From Caballeronia cordobensis (lineage in GTDB: Bacteria > Pseudomonadota > Gammaproteobacteria > Burkholderiales > Burkholderiaceae), in contig NZ_FCNY02000004.1 in NCBI RefSeq assembly GCF_001544575.2, forward strand, positions 248,001-312,000: a stretch of 64,000 nucleotides of DNA. Direction: 5' to 3'. The position numbers and the translations under genes were made by a program. Shown piece by piece: positions 7,302-15,153 of the stretch (its first letter is position 1; each line of letters starts with the position of its first letter). Below the pieces are notes generated by a model. That model searched no databases and was not told where the DNA came from. It saw only the letters and a program-made list of their open reading frames with translations.

Positions 7302-9776
7302 TTACTTGCTTGCGGACAAACGGCCCGCCTTCTCAAGGCCTTGCTTCAGCCAGCCATGCGACTTGATGACATAAGGCTTGCCGCCTTGCATGCCGCTCTC
7401 CGTATAGAAGTACTCATGCGTCGTCTCGTTGACCGACAGGTCGGCCTTGAGTTGCGATGCCTTGTCTTCCATGGCGAAGTGCTTCACGCCATCGGCGCCG
7501 TCGCGGTATTGCATCGGCCGCTTCATCACGCCTGAGCGCGTCGTCAGCGTCGCTTCGGCGGAATTCGACGTCAGGTCAACCGACAGATCGCTCATCGTGG
7601 CATCGGCCCAGAATCCTGCATCGCCGGCTTCCACTGTCAATGCCTGCGCCTCGTCCAGGTACCAGTGCATCGCATGTTCGTACAGCACATACGCGGCACC
7701 GCCAGCCAGCGCCAGACCACCCACCACGCCCGCAGCGATGGCGCCACCGTCCGACGAGCCACCGCTGGTGACGTTGTGGTCGCCGTTGCCGCCGCCAGTG
7801 TTGCCGCCGTCGGCGTTGTTGCCGCCGTCCGCGTTGCCACCGCCGTTGCTGCCACCGCCGTTGTCACCGTTCGCGCTACCGCCACCGCCGCCGCCGCCCG
7901 TGTTGTTGATGACCTTGCTGCTGCCGTTGTCGATGACGCGGATCGTGCCGTTCTCCGTCACGTTCAAGTCACCGTTGATGTCCGTGCCCTTGCCGTTGGT
8001 CGAGTTGCCGTCGATGTTCACCGTGCCGTTGCCGCCCGCGTGGGTATCGCCGTTGACCACTATGCCCGTGCCGTTGGTCGTGTTGCCGTCGATGTTCAGC
8101 GTGCCGTTCTGCGTCACGTTCGTATCGCCGTTGATGACCACAGCGTCGCCGTTCGTCGTGTTACCCGAAATGTTTTCCGAGCCGTTGCCCGAGACATTCG
8201 TGTTGCCGTCGATAACCGTGCCGTTGCCGTTGGTCGTGTGGCCGTCGATGTTCAGCGTGCCGTTATCCGCGCCCGCCTGCTGCACGATATTGCCGGTCGC
8301 TGTGCCCGCGCTCGCCGTCGTGATCGTGACGCTCGTGCCGTTGTTCAGCGCGTTGTTGATGGTCGTGTTTGTGACCGTCGCGCTGTTGTTCGAGCCGCCG
8401 CTGAAGCCGCTCGTCACCGTGCCCGTGTAATTCGCATCCGTGCCAGTGCCAATGGTGACGTCCGTCGGATCGATCAGCCACTCGCCGGCCTTGCCCTTGG
8501 GCGCCGAGGCGCTCACCTCGCCTTGCATGTTCAGGCTATGGCCCGACGTTTCCACGAAACCGCCGTCGCCCTGGCTCGAACCCGCCTTGATCGTCGCGCC
8601 GCTGTCCACCTGCGTGAAATTCGCGAACTGCACGCCGTCTTGCAGCATGCCCGCCGCCTGCGTGCCAGCGAGCTTCTTCAGGCTGTCGCCGCCGATGATG
8701 ACCTTGCCGCCCTGCGTCGCGCCGCTCGCGTCGATGCTCGCGTTGCCGAACACGCCCACGCGGTCGCCCGAGAGCACCACCGTGCCGCCCGCGCCCGCCG
8801 CGTTGGACGCGTCGATCTTGCCCGACACCGCCACGTCGCCCGTGCTGCCCGCATCGGCCACCACCGTGCCCGCGCGCACCACGCCGTCCAGATTCACCAC
8901 CGACTTGAGCAGCGTGTTGCTGCCGCGCGCGGTCAGCAGCACCGAGCCGTTGTCCGCCTTGATCGTGCCGCTGTTTTCCACCAGCGCATCGGCCGTGGCC
9001 TTGTTCAGCGTCAACTGGATGCCCTGACCGTTGGCCAGCGCCACCGTCGCGCTGTCGCCCGCCGCGAGCGCCACCTGACCGTTCTTGCCCGCGTCGATCG
9101 AGCCGGTGTTGCGCACCTGATCGCCCATCAACGTCACATAGCCGTGCGCCTGGATCGTGCCGTCGTTCACCACGCTCGCGTTCTTGCCCGTCGAGTTCAG
9201 CTTGAGCGGACCGCCCGCCATGAACTGATCCGCATCGATGGCCTTGGTGGTCGCGAGCAGCGAGCCCACGTTCACCACCGCGCCCTTGCCGAACAGCACG
9301 CCGTTCGCGTTCTGGATCAGCACCTGGCCATTGGCCAGTAACGTGCCCTGAATGTTCGACGCGCCCGCGCCCGTCACGCGGTTGAGGGCCTGCGCCTGCG
9401 CGTTGGGCTGATTGAACTGGACCGTGTTGTCCTTGCCGACGTTGAACGAATTCCAGTCGATGACCGCGCGCTGGCTGCCCTGATTGATGCTCATGTTCGC
9501 GCCGGACTGCGAGATCGCGGCCTGACCGGCGACGACGCTGCCGCCCGTCGGCAGCGCCTGCGCATAACCGACCGACGGGTCGAGCATGAACAGCGCGGTC
9601 GCCGTTGCTGTCATGGAAGACACGATACTGACTGTTGCGCCTTCGCTCGAAGGTGCGCGACCACTGGATACGACGCCCTCACCGGGTGCTTTGCCCTGAC
9701 TCTTCACATCTTCCGCAACCGCCACCAACATACCAAGACGCTTGCTAAACAGGCGGCGAAACCGATACTTGTTCAT
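7302..9776 (-). CDS. TpsA-family exoprotein with sequon-rich repeats (filamentous-haemagglutinin-like adhesin)
   Basis: 824 aa, short for a TpsA. Residues 1-~30 form an extended signal peptide region (MNKYRFRRLF...LVAVAE), with signal cleavage probably near GYAQA (~72). Residues ~75-330 are the TPS/haemagglutination-activity domain: INQGSQRAVIDWNSFNVG, then NANGVLFGKGAVVNVGSLLATT. Residues ~500-623 are four to five repeats of ~26 residues dense in N-X-S/T. A Gly/Asn-rich linker (~624-675) leads to a glycine-rich hydrophobic helix (~678-698) and a 125-residue C-terminal domain. I find no cysteine in the protein. TpsB is its likely exporter and the two HMW1C-type enzymes its likely glycosylators. 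No clear Shine-Dalgarno sequence precedes the ATG. Adhesin function is inferred from family. Confidence 0.9.
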   Translation of the reverse strand: MNKYRFRRLFSKRLGMLVAVAEDVKSQGKAPGEGVVSSGRAPSSEGATVSIVSSMTATATALFMLDPSVGYAQALPTGGSVVAGQAAISQSGANMSINQGSQRAVIDWNSFNVGKDNTVQFNQPNAQAQALNRVTGAGASNIQGTLLANGQVLIQNANGVLFGKGAVVNVGSLLATTKAIDADQFMAGGPLKLNSTGKNASVVNDGTIQAHGYVTLMGDQVRNTGSIDAGKNGQVALAAGDSATVALANGQGIQLTLNKATADALVENSGTIKADNGSVLLTARGSNTLLKSVVNLDGVVRAGTVVADAGSTGDVAVSGKIDASNAAGAGGTVVLSGDRVGVFGNASIDASGATQGGKVIIGGDSLKKLAGTQAAGMLQDGVQFANFTQVDSGATIKAGSSQGDGGFVETSGHSLNMQGEVSASAPKGKAGEWLIDPTDVTIGTGTDANYTGTVTSGFSGGSNNSATVTNTTINNALNNGTSVTITTASAGTATGNIVQQAGADNGTLNIDGHTTNGNGTVIDGNTNVSGNGSENISGNTTNGDAVVINGDTNVTQNGTLNIDGNTTNGTGIVVNGDTHAGGNGTVNIDGNSTNGKGTDINGDLNVTENGTIRVIDNGSSKVINNTGGGGGGGSANGDNGGGSNGGGNADGGNNADGGNTGGGNGDHNVTSGGSSDGGAIAAGVVGGLALAGGAAYVLYEHAMHWYLDEAQALTVEAGDAGFWADATMSDLSVDLTSNSAEATLTTRSGVMKRPMQYRDGADGVKHFAMEDKASQLKADLSVNETTHEYFYTESGMQGGKPYVIKSHGWLKQGLEKAGRLSASK
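7905..8275 (-). repeat. Tandem ~78-bp repeats in tpsA encoding sequon-rich 26-residue units
   Basis: Successive units follow the pattern NGDTNV-x-x-NGT-x-NIDGN-T/S-TNG and vary at a few positions. About sixteen N-X-S/T sequons fall in ~120 residues, and about twenty in residues ~455-670. The units are similar but not identical at DNA level, so they are older duplications rather than a fresh slippage tract. Confidence 0.85.
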
Positions 9777-10000
9777 CTAAAAGAGACTCGTTTTGAATGG
9801 ATGCACCGTGCCGTCGATACGGCATCGGACCAACACCACCTTGGTGTCAGGAATCGCTTCTAGCGGTGGCTTCGGGCGACATGCCTCGGCTATCTCTCGA
9901 TGCCTCTATCGGAATACTTCCAATCCGAAGCCCGCACATGTGAAAGCGCTATCACGAATCCTGTAAGGCGGATATTAGGGACAGCGAAAGGTTGCCCATA

Positions 10001-10014
10001 TAGAAGAAGTTCGA
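10001..10014 (-). promoter_or_regulatory. TAGAAGAAGTTCGA box upstream of tpsA
   Basis: It matches the box ahead of glycosyltransferase gene 1 in 13 of 14 bases. AAGGTT (9988-9993) lies nearby, but at shorter spacing than in the other two copies. It is about 225 bases from the tpsA ATG. Candidate binding site for the adjacent NarL-type regulators. Confidence 0.5.
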
Positions 10015-10179
10015 AGATCGAGGCGATGGTCGCAATCTAGATTCGAAAGGTGCGTCCGGCGCTTCGATGAAGGCGAAACCGGAACGAAGAGAGGGGAAGA
10101 AGGGTGCGACGGGGGGAAGAAAAGCGAAACGCGCTGCGTCCGAGCGCGCGTTGCGGCCTGCCTGGCGGCAAGCGCAAAC

Positions 10180-10217
10180 GGCGTCCGGCGATCGAACATC
10201 TTCGATCGCCGGACGCC
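10180..10217 (-). terminator. Terminator-like hairpin after the response-regulator operon
   Basis: A perfect 17-bp inverted repeat with a 4-base loop starts within ten bases of the 10225 stop. The following T-tract on the minus strand is short, so termination may be partial. Confidence 0.65.
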
Positions 10218-10224
10218 GCCTGTA

Positions 10225-10908
10225 TCAGGCACGCCGGATGTCGAGCGCTGCCTGCATTCCGTTGAGCCAGAGCTTGCGGCGGGACGCGAAGAGGTAGAGA
10301 TCGGATTCGCGCGAGAACCCGAGTTGCTGATAAGCCATGATGCGGCGCTTGCTGATGGTGCTCTTGCCACGGCCCAGCAGCCGCGACGTTTCCACCACCG
10401 ACATGCCGCACAGCATGAAGCCTGCAATTTCCATCTGCCGCGCCGTCAACGCGCCGAAGCGTTGCAGTTCCGGCTCCGCATGGAAGCGGTGCAGCGCCGC
10501 TTCCACCAGGGGCGAGCGGAAACGCCGGCCCCGCGCGAGCGCGCGCACCGCGTCGAACACCTGGCTCAGGTTCTCGCTCTTGCTGACGATCCCGGCCACG
10601 CCGCGCTGCGCGAGACTGCCGATCAGAAACGGATCGTCGAACCGGCTGTAGACGAGCACGGGCAGGCCGGCATGCTTCATCGCCAACGAGGAGAGGAAGC
10701 ACCACCCGTCCATCGAATTGCCGCGCGTCATGGAGTAATCCGCCACCACGACATCGCATTCATGCTCGTCGAGCACGTCGAACAAGCCGGATGCGCCGGT
10801 CACGGCGTCCACCACGTCGAAGCCCGCTTCCACGAGCGCCAGACGCAGCCCGCACACGGCGAGCGGATGTTCGTCGAGGATCGCCACCTTGATCTGTTGC
10901 CGAGACAT
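10225..10908 (-). CDS. NarL/LuxR-type response regulator (second gene of pair)
   Basis: 227 aa from the ATG at 10908, which follows GAGGAGAG; longer frames run into the upstream gene. Residues ~5-125 are a receiver with acidic residues (ILDEHP), phosphoacceptor Asp in VVVADYSM, and Lys in GIVSKSE. Residues ~160-220 are a LuxR/GerE helix-turn-helix (LTARQMEIAGFMLCGMSVVE). It starts 10 bases after its neighbour's stop and clearly arose by duplication with it. No histidine kinase is adjacent. Given the location directly upstream of the TPS island, it probably controls tpsA/tpsB/glycosyltransferase expression; this is inference. Confidence 0.85.
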   Translation of the reverse strand: MSRQQIKVAILDEHPLAVCGLRLALVEAGFDVVDAVTGASGLFDVLDEHECDVVVADYSMTRGNSMDGWCFLSSLAMKHAGLPVLVYSRFDDPFLIGSLAQRGVAGIVSKSENLSQVFDAVRALARGRRFRSPLVEAALHRFHAEPELQRFGALTARQMEIAGFMLCGMSVVETSRLLGRGKSTISKRRIMAYQQLGFSRESDLYLFASRRKLWLNGMQAALDIRRA

Positions 10909-10918
10909 CGCGCTCTCC

Positions 10919-11659
10919 TCAGGCCGCACGCGAGGACGCGGTGTCCCGCCATCCGCACAGGTCATCGGGCGCCAGGGCCTCGTACAGTTCGCTGCCGACG
11001 TCCCGCGAGGAGCGTTCGAGCGACAAGCCATGACCGAATGCAAACCGGTAGATGTCCGATTCGCTGGAGAAACCGAGTCGCCGGCAGGCCTCGTGCCGCT
11101 GCGAGCTCACCGTGTTGATGCGCCTGTGCAGGAGCCGGGCGGTCTCGGCGACCGTCATGCCGCACAACATCAGCCCCGCGATTTCCATTTGCCGCCGCGT
11201 GAGCGAAGTGAAGCGCCGCATTTCGGGAAGCCCGCCGAAGCGCTCGACCGCTTCGTGCGCGATCGGCGACAGATAGCGGCCGCCCTTCGCGAGAATGCGC
11301 ACCGCCCGGAGCACCTCGTGCATCTCTTCGCGCTTGCTCACGATGCCCGGAATGCCGCGCTGCGCCAGCGTTCCCAGCAGGAACGGATCTTCGAACTCGC
11401 TGTAGACGAGCACCGGAATCTTGGGAAAGTCGCTCGACACGGTTGCGATGAAGCACCACCCGTCGACCTTGCCGTCGTCCGGCATCGAGTAATCGGTGAT
11501 GACGACATCGCACGATGAATTTTCGAGCAAGGCCAGCAATCCCGACGGCCCGGTTTCAGCACCCAGCACGTCGAAGCCCGCACTCTCCAGCGTCTTGCGA
11601 AGCCCCGACAGCACGATCGGATGATCGTCCGCGATGGCAACCCTGATGGTCTCAGTCAT
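10919..11659 (-). CDS. NarL/LuxR-type response regulator (first gene of pair)
   Basis: 246 aa. The ATG at 11659 is preceded by AGGAGGTGAG, a strong ribosome site that excludes the slightly longer frame. The receiver has ADDHP, phosphoacceptor Asp in VVITDYSMPDDG and Lys in GIVSKREE; the C-terminal LuxR-type HTH contains LTRRQMEIAGLMLCGMTVAETARLL. A C-terminal extension (~215-246) is absent from the downstream paralog. A dyad (11835-11854) lies 176 bases upstream and resembles the boxes ahead of the TPS genes, which would fit autoregulation. The phosphodonor is unknown. Confidence 0.87.
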   Translation of the reverse strand: MTETIRVAIADDHPIVLSGLRKTLESAGFDVLGAETGPSGLLALLENSSCDVVITDYSMPDDGKVDGWCFIATVSSDFPKIPVLVYSEFEDPFLLGTLAQRGIPGIVSKREEMHEVLRAVRILAKGGRYLSPIAHEAVERFGGLPEMRRFTSLTRRQMEIAGLMLCGMTVAETARLLHRRINTVSSQRHEACRRLGFSSESDIYRFAFGHGLSLERSSRDVGSELYEALAPDDLCGWRDTASSRAA

Positions 11660-11834
11660 TCCCTCACCTCCTGGCACGGCCCGAATGGCGATAACCGCGA
11701 CCGACCGTTCTTGTGCCTGGGGAGCCGGACCGCGCTAAGGATCGTCACGATCATGCGGCCTGGCGGCGCGCAGCGGACCCGCGATTCATTGGGTCCGTCG
11801 TAACTTAGGTGAAAGATACGGGCGCGCCGTCTTC

Positions 11835-11854
11835 CGACATATAGAACGATGTCG
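11835..11854 (-). promoter_or_regulatory. Inverted repeat CGACAT-N8-ATGTCG upstream of the regulator pair
   Basis: A perfect 6-bp dyad whose interior reads ATAGAACG. TAGAACGATGTCGA (11842-11855) aligns with the tpsA box TAGAAGAAGTTCGA at 10 of 14 positions. It is the only notable element in the 280 bp between 11660 and 11939. Confidence 0.4.
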
Positions 11855-11939
11855 AAAGGTTTCGGGGGAATGACCGGTGGGTCAGTTTGCGAGGGGGATT
11901 ACGATATCAGCGTCCTTCGAATGACGGTCAAAAGGCGCT

Positions 11940-12602
11940 TCACGGTCTCTGCGCCCGCGAAGCCACCGACGCCCCTTGCGGCATCTTCACGCCGAGCGCC
12001 TCCGCCTTCAGCACAAGGTCCGCGAGCGATCTTGCCGCCATCTTCTTCATCGCCTGGCCGCGATGAATCTTCACCGTGATCTCGCTCAGGCTCATCTCCG
12101 CCGCGATCTGCTTGTTCATCAAGCCCGACACGACGAACGCCATCACTTCACGCTCGCGCGGCGTGAGCGATTCATACGAGCGCCGCAAGTCCGCCACCGA
12201 CCGGCTCGCCGCGCGCCGCTCCTCGTCGGCGTCCAGCGCCTGCGCGACGGCGTCGAGCATGTCCTGATCACGGAACGGCTTCGCCAGAAAGTCCTTCGCG
12301 CCGGCCTTCATCGCCTTCACCGTCATCGCGATATCGCCGTGCGCGGTCATGAAGACGATCGGCAAGCCCAGCTGGCTCGCGGCCATCTGCTCCTGCACGG
12401 CGAGACCGCTCTGCCCTTTCAGCCGCACGTCGAGAATCAGGCAGCTCGGCACCTCGGGCATGTCGTACGCGAGGAACTCGTGCGCGGACGCGAACGTCGT
12501 CACGTTCAGGCCGACGGAGCGCAGCAGCATGCGCAACGCATCGCGCATGGATTCGTCGTCGTCCACCACGTAGACCATCGCGCCGTCCTTCTCAAAGCTC
12601 AT
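11940..12602 (-). CDS. FixJ-type response regulator
   Basis: 220 aa from the ATG at 12602. The receiver starts YVVDDDESMRDALRMLLRS, with phosphoacceptor Asp in LILDVRLKGQSG, Thr in FMTAHGD and Lys in FLAKPFRDQ. The C-terminal LuxR-type HTH contains SLTPREREVMAFVVSGLMNK. Its start overlaps the end of the kinase gene by 11 bases, so the two are translationally coupled and form a cognate pair. FixJ/TodT-type regulators of this layout activate transcription upon phosphorylation. The target operon is not evident here. Confidence 0.9.
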   Translation of the reverse strand: MSFEKDGAMVYVVDDDESMRDALRMLLRSVGLNVTTFASAHEFLAYDMPEVPSCLILDVRLKGQSGLAVQEQMAASQLGLPIVFMTAHGDIAMTVKAMKAGAKDFLAKPFRDQDMLDAVAQALDADEERRAASRSVADLRRSYESLTPREREVMAFVVSGLMNKQIAAEMSLSEITVKIHRGQAMKKMAARSLADLVLKAEALGVKMPQGASVASRAQRP

Positions 12603-14442
12603 CGTCGTCCCCTTCGTTGTCGGGCAGCACGAAGCACAAGCGCGCGCCGCCATCCTCGGGCGCTTCCGCCCAGATCCTGCCGCCGTGCGCCTCGATGATC
12701 GAGCGGCAGATCGACAAGCCCATGCCCATGCCCTCGGCCTTGGTCGTGAAGAAGGCCTCGAAAAGCCGCCGCGCATTCTCTTCGCTCACGCCCGTGCCGG
12801 AATCCTGCACCGTGATCTGCGCATAGCCGGCGTCGCTCGCGCTCGCGCCCGTCACGATGCGCAGCACGCGCGGCCCGTCTACGCCGGACATCGCCTGCGC
12901 GGCGTTCATGATCAGATTGATGAGCACCTGCTGCAACTGCACGCGATCGCAACGCACCGTCGGCGAAGGTGCGGCCAGTTCGGTGCGCACGTCCACGCGA
13001 TGCCGGTCGAGCTCGCGCCGCACCAGCTCGATCGTCTCGCCGACGATCTCGTTCACGTCGAGCGTCGCAAGCTGGCTGTCGCGCTTTCGCGCCATCGCAC
13101 GGATCCGGGCGATGACCTCGCTCGCGCGCTTGGCGTCGCGGATCATCTGCGCGATCGACTGCTGCGCCTCGGCGATCTCCGGCTGCGGGCGGTTGAGCCA
13201 GCGCAGCCCGGCGTCGCCGCTCGTGACGATCGCGGCCATCGGCTGCGTGACTTCATGCGCGATCGACGCGGCCAGCTCGCCCAGCATCGTGACGCGCGTG
13301 ACGTGCGCAAGCTCGGCGGTCGAGCGCGCGAGCGCCTCCTGCGCGCGCTTGGTGTCGGTGACGTCCATCAGCGCGCCGACATACTCGTCGCCGTCGCTTT
13401 CCGTCGATGCGCGATGCGCGACGAAATGCACGTGCTTCACCGATCCGTCCGGCAGCAGCAGCCGATGCTCGATCTCGATGTCGCACGCGCCCGCCTCGGC
13501 CGCCTGATGCGCGCGGCGCACGATTTCCAGATCGTCGGGATGCGTGCGCGCGAGCACCGCGTCGATGGACGGCGTGATGTCGCGCGGATAGTCGAAGATG
13601 CGATACGCCTCGTCGGACCACCACATCGTGCCGGCGGGCAGGCGCGTCGCGATGCTGCCGGTGCGCGAAAGGCGCTGCGCGTCGAGCAGGAACGCCTCGC
13701 TGCGCTGCAAGGCATCGCGCTGGCACTGCAGTTCGGCTTCCATGCGCTTGCGCGGGGTGATGTCGTTGCTCGTCGCGAGCACCGCGTGCGGCAGGCCTTT
13801 CGCGTCGCGCAGCAAGGCCGCGCGGCTGGCGATCACGATCTCGCCGCCGTCGTGGCGAACGCGCGTGATTTCGCCGTCCCAGCGGCCCGAGCGCAGCAGT
13901 TCGGCGTGGATCTGCGTATGCGGCACGGGCGAATTCGACTGCGTCATGCGCTGGATCGGCTGGCCGATCGCCTCTTGCGCCGTAAAGCCGTAGAGCGCTT
14001 CCGCGCCGCGGTTCCAGAACGTCACGCGGTCGTTCATGTCGTGCGCGACGATCGCGTCGTGCGTCAGATTGAGCAGTTCGAGCTGCTCCTGCATCTTCGT
14101 CGTGGTGGCCAGATTGCGCAGCGAGAGAATCGCCGTCGTGCCGATCGCGAGCAGGCTCACGGCGCAACGCGCGAGCGCGCCGCCCGAGACGTTCTCGTCG
14201 TGCGAAAGAATGAAGCCGACGAGCGTGAGGATCACGCAGCCCCAGGCCGTGCTGACGGTCGCGGTGCGATTGCCCGTCGATGCGACCAGCAGCACGACGA
14301 TGACATACAGCACCGCGATGGCGATATCGAGCGGCGTGAGCGCGTCGATGAGAAACACGGCGAGTGCGATGGCCGCGGCGAGCATCGACACGATGCGGAT
14401 ATCGTGACGCACCGGGCGCGGCGCGCTTTGAAATGTCTCCAT
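12592..14442 (-). CDS. Membrane-bound PAS sensor histidine kinase (FixL-like)
   Basis: 616 aa from the ATG at 14442. Residues ~20-110 hold three to four membrane helices (MLAAAIALAVFLIDAL, LYVIVVLLVAS). PAS domain 1 (~130-240) includes HDAIVAHDMNDRVTFWNRGA and PAS domain 2 (~270-370) includes MWWSDEAYRIFDYPRD. The HisKA region has the phospho-His in SIAHEVTQPMAAI, and the HATPase domain has NLIMNAAQAM and GMGMGLSICRSI. It overlaps the FixJ-type gene. No heme-binding PAS signature could be confirmed, so the signal is unknown. Confidence 0.9.
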   Translation of the reverse strand: METFQSAPRPVRHDIRIVSMLAAAIALAVFLIDALTPLDIAIAVLYVIVVLLVASTGNRTATVSTAWGCVILTLVGFILSHDENVSGGALARCAVSLLAIGTTAILSLRNLATTTKMQEQLELLNLTHDAIVAHDMNDRVTFWNRGAEALYGFTAQEAIGQPIQRMTQSNSPVPHTQIHAELLRSGRWDGEITRVRHDGGEIVIASRAALLRDAKGLPHAVLATSNDITPRKRMEAELQCQRDALQRSEAFLLDAQRLSRTGSIATRLPAGTMWWSDEAYRIFDYPRDITPSIDAVLARTHPDDLEIVRRAHQAAEAGACDIEIEHRLLLPDGSVKHVHFVAHRASTESDGDEYVGALMDVTDTKRAQEALARSTAELAHVTRVTMLGELAASIAHEVTQPMAAIVTSGDAGLRWLNRPQPEIAEAQQSIAQMIRDAKRASEVIARIRAMARKRDSQLATLDVNEIVGETIELVRRELDRHRVDVRTELAAPSPTVRCDRVQLQQVLINLIMNAAQAMSGVDGPRVLRIVTGASASDAGYAQITVQDSGTGVSEENARRLFEAFFTTKAEGMGMGLSICRSIIEAHGGRIWAEAPEDGGARLCFVLPDNEGDDDEL

Positions 14443-14570
14443 CACGGCCGGTCCAAGCCCGGCGAATGGAAACGAACGACGAACGAAACGAGCGGCAGGG
14501 TCATGGGGCGTTCGAAAAGAGCGTTCGTTGAGAACATCGCGGCGCGAAAGGCCGGATGACGCACTGCATT

Positions 14571-15008
14571 CTATCCCTTCAAAAAGCCTTCTTTGATGCG
14601 TTCCAGGCAATCCGCGACGGCCCCGCCATCGACGGGCTTGCTGAGAAAGCACACCGCGCCGCCGTCGATGGCCTGCCGGCGCGCGGCATCGGAAGCGAAC
14701 GCGGTGATGAACATGACCGGCACGCGCGGTTTCAGCGCGCGCAGACGCTGCTGCAGTTGCAGGCCGGACATGCCGGGCATGTTGAGATCGGTGATGACGC
14801 ACGCGAGTCCGTCGAGCGGATCGGCATCGAAAAACGACTCGGCCGACGGATACAGGCTCACCTCCCAGCCGAGCGAACGCAGCAGGCTGGAGGAGGCGAC
14901 GCGGACAGATTCGTCATCGTCGATCACGGAGACTCTTGAAGGCGGTTGCAAGGGCGTTGTCCTGAATTTCGGCGGGCATGGGACCGTCCGCCGCTTGGAT
15001 GAAGTCAT
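14571..15008 (-). CDS. Stand-alone receiver-domain protein
   Basis: Up to 145 aa: a single receiver with VIDDDESVRVASSSLLRSLG, phosphoacceptor Asp in CVITDLNMPGMSG, and Lys in FLSKPVDGG, and no output domain. The start is uncertain. The ATG at 15008 is used here, but a TTG at 14951 with AGGA at good spacing would give 126 aa, a typical receiver size. It lies 128 bases upstream of the PAS kinase on the same strand and may act as a phosphate sink or intermediary for that system. Confidence 0.78.
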   Translation of the reverse strand: MTSSKRRTVPCPPKFRTTPLQPPSRVSVIDDDESVRVASSSLLRSLGWEVSLYPSAESFFDADPLDGLACVITDLNMPGMSGLQLQQRLRALKPRVPVMFITAFASDAARRQAIDGGAVCFLSKPVDGGAVADCLERIKEGFLKG

Positions 15009-15153
15009 CTTACGCACGCGGCCGCGGCGGCGAAATCATATGTACGTATATGTGGGACGCCGCGCGGACCTTTCATATGACGGAATCGCGGCCCGTGCAA
15101 GCGCGTTATGCACCGGCGACGTATAGTCGCGGACTGCCATCCAAGGAATCCCC

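Larger units (their letters stand above)
9777..10224 (-). other. 448-bp intergenic region between the regulator operon and tpsA
   Basis: This region contains the regulator-operon terminator hairpin (10180-10217) and a TAGAA-type box (10001-10014). About 220 bases of likely tpsA leader follow, in which I see no ORF or clear structure. No strong -35/-10 pair could be chosen by eye. Confidence 0.5.

Noticed and set aside
7801..7906. Run of GCC/CCG triplets in tpsA as a CRISPR-like or phase-variable array
   Set aside because: It encodes the Gly/Asn/Asp linker. Triplet gain or loss would not shift the frame, and no spacer structure is present.
7665..9341. A 558-codon open frame on the plus strand opposite tpsA
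   Set aside because: It is the antisense reading of the high-GC, repeat-rich tpsA; composition is Arg/Ala/Val-biased with no recognisable domain and no ribosome site.
15040..15080. Clustered CATATG/ATATG elements before the MFS gene as an operator
   Set aside because: The pairing is imperfect and spacing irregular; nothing links it to a known regulator class.
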